Positions 59,368 through 64,000 of a DNA stretch of 64,000 nucleotides are shown here, piece by piece; the first letter of the stretch is position 1; every line of letters starts with the position of its first letter. The translations under genes were made by a program, and so were the position numbers. The DNA comes from Rahnella woolbedingensis (GTDB taxonomy: Bacteria; Pseudomonadota; Gammaproteobacteria; Enterobacterales; Enterobacteriaceae). The notes beneath the pieces were generated by a model. The model made no database searches, was not told the DNA's origin, and worked only from the letters and a program-made list of their open reading frames with translations. The stretch lies in contig NZ_RAHH01000006.1 of assembly GCF_003602095.1 (NCBI RefSeq), positions 157,572 to 221,571 on the forward strand, read 5' to 3'.

Positions 59368-61029
59368 TTGACAGGGCAGGAAATGGCAATGACGATACGT
59401 AAAACTTATGGAAGCTTTAAAAAAATCCCCCTCGCGCTTCTTCTCTCTACCACTTTTATGGCTTCATTTACCACCTACGCTGCGACCGTTCCCGCAGGTG
59501 TAGAGCTGGCGGCCAAACAGGAAATTGTCCGTAACAATGGCAGTGAACCAGCATCTCTTGATCCGCACAAAGTGGAAAGCGATGTGGAATTCAACATCAT
59601 CAGTGATTTGTTTGCCGGGTTAGTCACCATAGACAGTAAGGGCGATGCTCAGCCATCACTCGCTGGCAGTTGGGAAACCAAAGACAACAAAACCTGGGTT
59701 TTCCATTTGCGCCCCGGCATTGTCTGGTCTGACGGCTCACCTATTACCGCGCAGGATGTGGTCTTCAGCTGGCAACGCCTGATCGACCCGAAGACTGCCT
59801 CACCTTATGAAAGTTATCTTGGCAGCATGCATGTGCTGAATGCCGCAGAGATTATTGACGGTAAAAAGACCGCCGATCAGTTAGGAATCAAAGCGCTGGA
59901 TAAACAAACGCTTGAAATCACCCTTGATCAGCCGCTTTCCTATTTCCTCGGTATGCTGGCGCACCCTTCCCTTTCGCCAATCAGCCAGGCAGATGTCGAG
60001 AAATACGGCGATAAATGGACCCAGCCGGGAAATCTGGTCAGCAGTGGTCCCTTCAAGCTTGATACCTGGACAGTCAACGAGCGCATCACCGCTGTACGCA
60101 ACCCGAACTACTGGGATAACGCGCATACGGTCATTAATAAAGTGACGTATTTACCGATCGCTTCAGGCACGGCAGATGTTAACCGCTACAAAGCCGGCGA
60201 AATCGACATCACTTATACCGTGCCTTCGCCGCTGTATGCCTCACTGAAGAAAGAGCTGAGCTCACAGGTTCACGTCAGCCCTTATCTCGCCGTCTATTAC
60301 TATGCGATGAACACGCAGAAGCCGCCGTTTAACGATGTGCGCGTACGTAAAGCGTTGAATCTGGCGATTGATAAGTCGATTATTGCCGATAAAGTGTTAG
60401 GCCAGGGGCAAATTCCGGCATGGCATTTATCGCCGGATAACACCGGTGGCTTTACTTTCGCCAAACCAAAAGAAGCCAGCCTGACGCAAGACCAACGTAA
60501 CGCAGAAGCTAAAAAGTTGCTGACCGAAGCCGGTTTCGGCCCGGACCATCCGCTGAAATTTAACCTGCTCTACAACACGTCAGAAGCGCATCAGCGCATT
60601 GCGATTGCCGCGGCCTCAATGTGGAAAAAGAATCTGGGTGTGGACGCCGTATTACAAAATCAGGAATGGAAAACTATGCTCGATACCATGCATCAGGGAA
60701 CGTATGAAGTCGTGCGTTACGCCTGGATAGCGGACTATAACGAGCCTTCCACTTTCCTGAATACCTTGCGTACCGGCAACAGCGAGAACACGCCAAAATT
60801 CAGCAATGCGGCTTATGATCAGGCACTGAATGATGCACTGAAAGCCACCGACAAAGCCGACGTTGGCAAAGCTTATCAGCAGGCAGAGCAGATACTGTCC
60901 GAACAATCACCGGTTATTCCGCTGTATCACTATGTCAGCGCACGTCTGGTAAAACCGTATGTCGGGGGCTTCAACGACAGCCTGCTGAATTACATTTACA
61001 CCAAAGACTTGTACGTAATTAAGCATTAA
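59368..61029 (+). CDS. Periplasmic oligopeptide-binding protein (OppA/MppA-like), orphan
   Basis: About 553 residues; the likely start is 59383 or 59389, giving a standard signal peptide that ends TTYAA. SBP_bac_5 family: NGSEPASLDPHKVESDVEF near the N-terminus, RPGIVWSDGSPITAQDVVFS, WKKNLGVDAVLQNQEWKTM and the YVIKH ending typical of OppA and MppA. No permease or ATPase genes adjoin, so it probably serves an Opp transporter encoded elsewhere. A hairpin follows. Confidence 0.9.
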   Translation: MTGQEMAMTIRKTYGSFKKIPLALLLSTTFMASFTTYAATVPAGVELAAKQEIVRNNGSEPASLDPHKVESDVEFNIISDLFAGLVTIDSKGDAQPSLAGSWETKDNKTWVFHLRPGIVWSDGSPITAQDVVFSWQRLIDPKTASPYESYLGSMHVLNAAEIIDGKKTADQLGIKALDKQTLEITLDQPLSYFLGMLAHPSLSPISQADVEKYGDKWTQPGNLVSSGPFKLDTWTVNERITAVRNPNYWDNAHTVINKVTYLPIASGTADVNRYKAGEIDITYTVPSPLYASLKKELSSQVHVSPYLAVYYYAMNTQKPPFNDVRVRKALNLAIDKSIIADKVLGQGQIPAWHLSPDNTGGFTFAKPKEASLTQDQRNAEAKKLLTEAGFGPDHPLKFNLLYNTSEAHQRIAIAAASMWKKNLGVDAVLQNQEWKTMLDTMHQGTYEVVRYAWIADYNEPSTFLNTLRTGNSENTPKFSNAAYDQALNDALKATDKADVGKAYQQAEQILSEQSPVIPLYHYVSARLVKPYVGGFNDSLLNYIYTKDLYVIKH

Positions 61030-61040
61030 CAACAGCCTAT

Positions 61041-61073
61041 TTCTCCTTCCGTTGACGCTTTACGGAAGGAGAA
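61041..61073 (+). terminator. Hairpin after the OppA-like gene
   Basis: TCTCCTTCCGT / ACGGAAGGAGA stem; the T-run is poor, so termination strength is uncertain. Confidence 0.65.
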
Positions 61074-61179
61074 ATCATTCTTACCTTCTCTGCCTGTGAC
61101 TTCCCCGCCTCCGTGATCAGACTTGCCACGCGCCACTCAGATGGTAGATTGTACGTAAATCACACAAACGGGAGCTGTT

Positions 61180-61395
61180 ATGAAATTCTCGGAAAGTGAG
61201 ATACAACCGCTTTGGGATGAAGTCGCGCGAATTATTGGTGATGGCGTAATTCAGATGCGCCACAGAGGTGAGCCGTTAAGTGCCGATGCGCTGATTGGGT
61301 ATCTCGATGAACAACTGATCACGGCGACCGGCGTCCAGCGCCGCATTCTGCTCGGTGCCGCCATCAATATGCTGAAAACCGACCGTCGTTCCTGA
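61180..61395 (+). CDS. Unrecognised 71-residue protein
   Basis: Starts MKFSESEIQPLWDEV, with GGGAGC upstream. Predominantly helical, ending in a conserved-looking VQRRILLGAAINML. It has some resemblance in size and style to the YmgB/AriR group of biofilm regulators, but I cannot support that assignment. Function unknown. Confidence 0.6.
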   Translation: MKFSESEIQPLWDEVARIIGDGVIQMRHRGEPLSADALIGYLDEQLITATGVQRRILLGAAINMLKTDRRS

Positions 61396-61463
61396 ATGAC
61401 GGCAACACAAAATCCTCGCGACCTTTTCGGGTAACGAGTCGTTAAACCATCATCAGCCTGCCA

Positions 61464-61751
61464 TTATTTGGATTGCGCCGCACGCCCCTGCGCAAATAAG
61501 AAAATGCGCTGCGTAATATCATCTGCGCCGAGAATGTTTCCCTTCTGCTCCAGACTGGCTTTGGCATAAGCCACATCATGCGCCTGATCGACCATGCTGA
61601 TCAGCTTGTCACGCGTGGGTTTGTCCAGGATCCCCAGCAATGTCGTCAAAATGGCCTGATAGGCATTTGAGGCATAAGTCAGTTGTCTTTCACGTTGTTC
61701 CAGCGCGTCAATGCGAACCATCAGGGCCTGCAATTGTTCTTGATGCGTCAT
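61464..61751 (-). CDS. Unrecognised 95-residue helical protein
   Basis: ATG at 61751 follows AAGGA; the frame open up to 61877 lacks a good site. MTHQEQLQALMVRIDALEQR suggests a coiled coil, followed by a helical segment with a hydrophobic AILTTLLGILDK. Function unknown. Confidence 0.65.
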   Translation of the reverse strand: MTHQEQLQALMVRIDALEQRERQLTYASNAYQAILTTLLGILDKPTRDKLISMVDQAHDVAYAKASLEQKGNILGADDITQRIFLFAQGRAAQSK

Positions 61752-62114
61752 AGCGGCATCCTTCTTCACGGGTGGAAAATAACCGGAGACAGCGAAGTAA
61801 GAAAATCCTCGCCGGTTACTGACATTAAGTTTAGCAGAGTTAAAGAAAGTGAGACGTTGCCCGCGGACGGCAGGCAAGGTAAACCGTTGTTCAATGAGCT
61901 GTTAACTGCCGGTGCAGGCAGATGTAACCGTTGCTTAACTCAAATGCCCGCCTGCGCGGGGCTTCTGATGGCGTGGTGAGTAACAGAGGCAGTACCTGCT
62001 TACAGAGCGCAAAATGACAGCCGGATACCTGATGTGACATTTTCTGCCACAGCATTATTTGTTCATTGCTAAATAACCCTGTCAGGGCAGATAGAGCCCT
62101 GACTGAGTAAACCG
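61752..62114. other. 363-base intergenic region
   Basis: No gene recognised. It probably contains the promoter for the 95-residue protein near 61780-61850 and the 3' end of the diguanylate cyclase mRNA near 62080. Confidence 0.5.
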
Positions 62115-63695
62115 TTATTGCGGCCCGACAACTACGCGGTTACGCCCTTCCTGCTTGGCTTTATATAACGCCTCATCGGCTCGTTTCAATGACGTCTCCG
62201 GTTCGCCCTGCTGCTGATTCCAGTAAGAAACACCTAGTGAAATGGTGATTGGGCGGATCCCCGGCAGCACTAGGTTTTCCACGTTCTGACGCAGGCGTTC
62301 GGCAATCATTTGTGCTTCAGCCAGGGTGGTATCTGGCAGCAATACCAGAAACTCTTCCCCCCCCACGCGGCACAGAATGTCACTTTCACGGGCGTTATGG
62401 CGGATTTGTTCGGCCAGTGATTGGATCACTTCATCACCGGTATCATGGCCGTAGGAATCATTGATCGTCTTAAAGTGATCGATATCCAGCGCTATGGCAG
62501 AAAACTGCTGACGCATCTGCACCACAGATTCCAGCGCCATCGCCAGCCCGCGACGGTTAAACAGCCCAGTCATCGGATCGGTCTGCGTCTCGAATTTCAG
62601 TTTACCAATTTTCTTCTGCAATAAATTAATGCCGATCAGCAAGGCTCGTTTGAGCTGGTTCGACTCGAAATACCAGGACGGGATTTCACGGATGTTGGTA
62701 GAAATATCCGGTTTATCCATTTCGTTCGCACTGCGCGCCAGTAACCAGAGCGGACGGGCGATCATCCGGGAGAACAGCCAGACACAAATCAGCGTCAGCA
62801 GCGCCAGCGGTGTCAGGTGTTTAAGCACTTTGACCATCAGCCCTTCGAGCGGTTTAAGCGTCGAGTCGGTCGGTCGCTGCGTGACAATTTCCCAGCCAGA
62901 AGACGGTACGACGGCATAACCGGCGAGCATGTTCTGCCCCGCCAGATTAGTGACCATCAGGCTACCGTTGGATTCTTTTCTGGCTGCTTCGGTCAGCGGA
63001 CGGGGCTTAACCACTTCCCCGATGCGATAGGCATCCGGGTGATAGAGAATACGTCGCTCTTTATCGAGCACGGCAATATAAGAACCATCGCGATAATAAT
63101 GCTCGCCCAGCAACTCATTCAAAATGCTCTTCTGGCGCAGGTAGATGGTGCCGGCGATATACCCCAGGTATTTGCCCTCTGCCGTGATAACCGGCGTAGA
63201 AATCACAATCACCAGATTCTGAGCCGCTGAAATATAGGGCTGACTGATAAGCGGACGCCGTTCATTCAGAGCCTGAATAGCACCGGGGGTATTGAGGATA
63301 TGGCCCACAAGTTGCAGGCTGTCTGGCGACGTCGCCAGGATCCGTCCCTGCGCATTGGTGAGTACCACGGAGTTAAAGCTGTCAGTCTGGTATTTGAGGC
63401 GTGCGGTTTCAGATTGCAGAACGGCAGGATCGTCAAAATGTCTCGCCGCGATCACACTGCTGTAGGCGAGCTGTTTCTGCATACTTTTCAGAAACTGTTC
63501 GGTGCTGGCGGCCAGTTTCGTCGCGTAAACGCGGTTCTCTTCGAGCGTATTGTCGATAAGTAACTGGCGCTGAACACGATAGCTGGCATAAAAGCTATTG
63601 GCGAGCGTCACAAAGGCGCTCATCACGGCTAAAATCAGGATCAGGCGGCGCAGATCAATACGGAACAGAGAGCTTGAAAGGAGTGAGCGCAACAA
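62115..63695 (-). CDS. Membrane Cache-GGDEF diguanylate cyclase
   Basis: 526 residues. Transmembrane segments at about 15-37 and 293-313 enclose a periplasmic double-Cache sensor domain (contains VVLTNAQGRILATSPDS and GYIAGTIYLRQKSIL). The cytosolic GGDEF domain (about 360-525) has GGEEF and the I-site RESD at the standard spacing, so it should make c-di-GMP and be product-inhibited. The ligand is unknown. The start follows a weak site, and another ATG is unlikely given the membrane topology. Confidence 0.9.
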   Translation of the reverse strand: MLRSLLSSSLFRIDLRRLILILAVMSAFVTLANSFYASYRVQRQLLIDNTLEENRVYATKLAASTEQFLKSMQKQLAYSSVIAARHFDDPAVLQSETARLKYQTDSFNSVVLTNAQGRILATSPDSLQLVGHILNTPGAIQALNERRPLISQPYISAAQNLVIVISTPVITAEGKYLGYIAGTIYLRQKSILNELLGEHYYRDGSYIAVLDKERRILYHPDAYRIGEVVKPRPLTEAARKESNGSLMVTNLAGQNMLAGYAVVPSSGWEIVTQRPTDSTLKPLEGLMVKVLKHLTPLALLTLICVWLFSRMIARPLWLLARSANEMDKPDISTNIREIPSWYFESNQLKRALLIGINLLQKKIGKLKFETQTDPMTGLFNRRGLAMALESVVQMRQQFSAIALDIDHFKTINDSYGHDTGDEVIQSLAEQIRHNARESDILCRVGGEEFLVLLPDTTLAEAQMIAERLRQNVENLVLPGIRPITISLGVSYWNQQQGEPETSLKRADEALYKAKQEGRNRVVVGPQ

Positions 63696-64000
63696 AAAGT
63701 CATTCCTGTGGCAAAAAGTGGCTCATATGTAACACCACGGCCCCCGATGCACAATAAGGCCGAAAAAATAAACTATTATCCGTCTGAATCCGCAGCAAAA
63801 AATTGCACTTAGTCTCAGCAGACTTAAATCAAATTTTTGATATTGAAGTTTATATGCAAATATTTCCCTTTATTTGCGATATTTTCAGTTAATCTCGGAC
63901 GTAAAAAACGGAGGCATAAAGCCTAATGCTGGTCACTTAAGGTGACCAGCATTGTTTTTTAAAGGATATTTCGACCTTTTTTCTCTCACTTCCCTTGCAT
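63696..64000. other. 305-base terminal region with an orphan terminator
   Basis: AT-rich and free of ORFs. A strong hairpin lies at 63926-63960 with no plus-strand gene upstream of it, because the neighbouring gene is on the minus strand. Confidence 0.6.
63926..63960 (+). terminator. Orphan plus-strand intrinsic terminator
   Basis: ATGCTGGTCACC-type 11-bp stem (ATGCTGGTCAC / GTGACCAGCAT) with a short loop and TGTTTTTT after it. Confidence 0.75.

Overview
The window is a chromosomal segment of an Enterobacterales bacterium, close to Yersiniaceae such as Rahnella, Ewingella or Rouxiella. That placement is inference from gene content, order and protein similarity recalled from memory. Almost every core gene has a recognisable Escherichia coli counterpart from the prc-purT and yoaH-mgrB neighbourhoods, while the genes between them differ from E. 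coli. No tRNA, rRNA, CRISPR array or intact prophage was seen.

Layout. 0-10.8 kb: prc (cut by the window edge), proQ, msrC, letA-letB, rsmF, a three-PAS diguanylate cyclase and yebV. 10.8-24.5 kb is accessory: a C39-like cysteine peptidase, an ASCH protein, two overlapping giant WG-repeat exported proteins, a DUF1883 protein, an M20 amidohydrolase, an extensin-like peptidase, a candidate sRNA, an IS1 remnant and a short Ig-repeat protein with a type-I-secretion-like tail. 24.7-36.2 kb returns to core: the sRNA SdsR, yebY-yebZ-yobA, a broken IS110-family element, ftnA with Fur-box-like DNA upstream, holE, pip, a 33-residue lysine-rich ORF, ptrB, yebF, dbpA and purT. 36.3-50.7 kb: yoaH, pabB-nudL, sdaA, pdeD, yoaE, manXYZ, yobD, mntP, rlmA, a laccase-domain protein, cspC-yobF. 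50.7-64 kb: a 1.1-kb gene-poor stretch, an MBL-fold hydrolase, a small membrane protein, two phage-type small genes, yebO-mgrB with a PhoP box, a large autotransporter, yobH, a small DUF protein, yebW, an orphan OppA-like binding protein, two unknown small genes, and a Cache-GGDEF diguanylate cyclase.

Functional themes. Envelope maintenance: Prc, LetAB, autotransporter, WG proteins, extensin-like protein. Cyclic-di-GMP turnover: two cyclases with I-sites and PdeD. RNA regulation: ProQ, CspC, DbpA, SdsR and a possible new sRNA. Mannose-family sugar import: manXYZ. Metal handling: ftnA, mntP, yebY-yebZ-yobA. Several genes missed or mis-started by simple ORF calling are restored here: prc, yobF, mgrB, mntP, sdaA, pdeD, ftnA, yobA, ptrB, the DUF1883 gene and a lysine-rich micro-ORF.

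Relative to E. coli the two core blocks appear in swapped order without inversion, and the usually adjacent yebV and yebW are about 48 kb apart.
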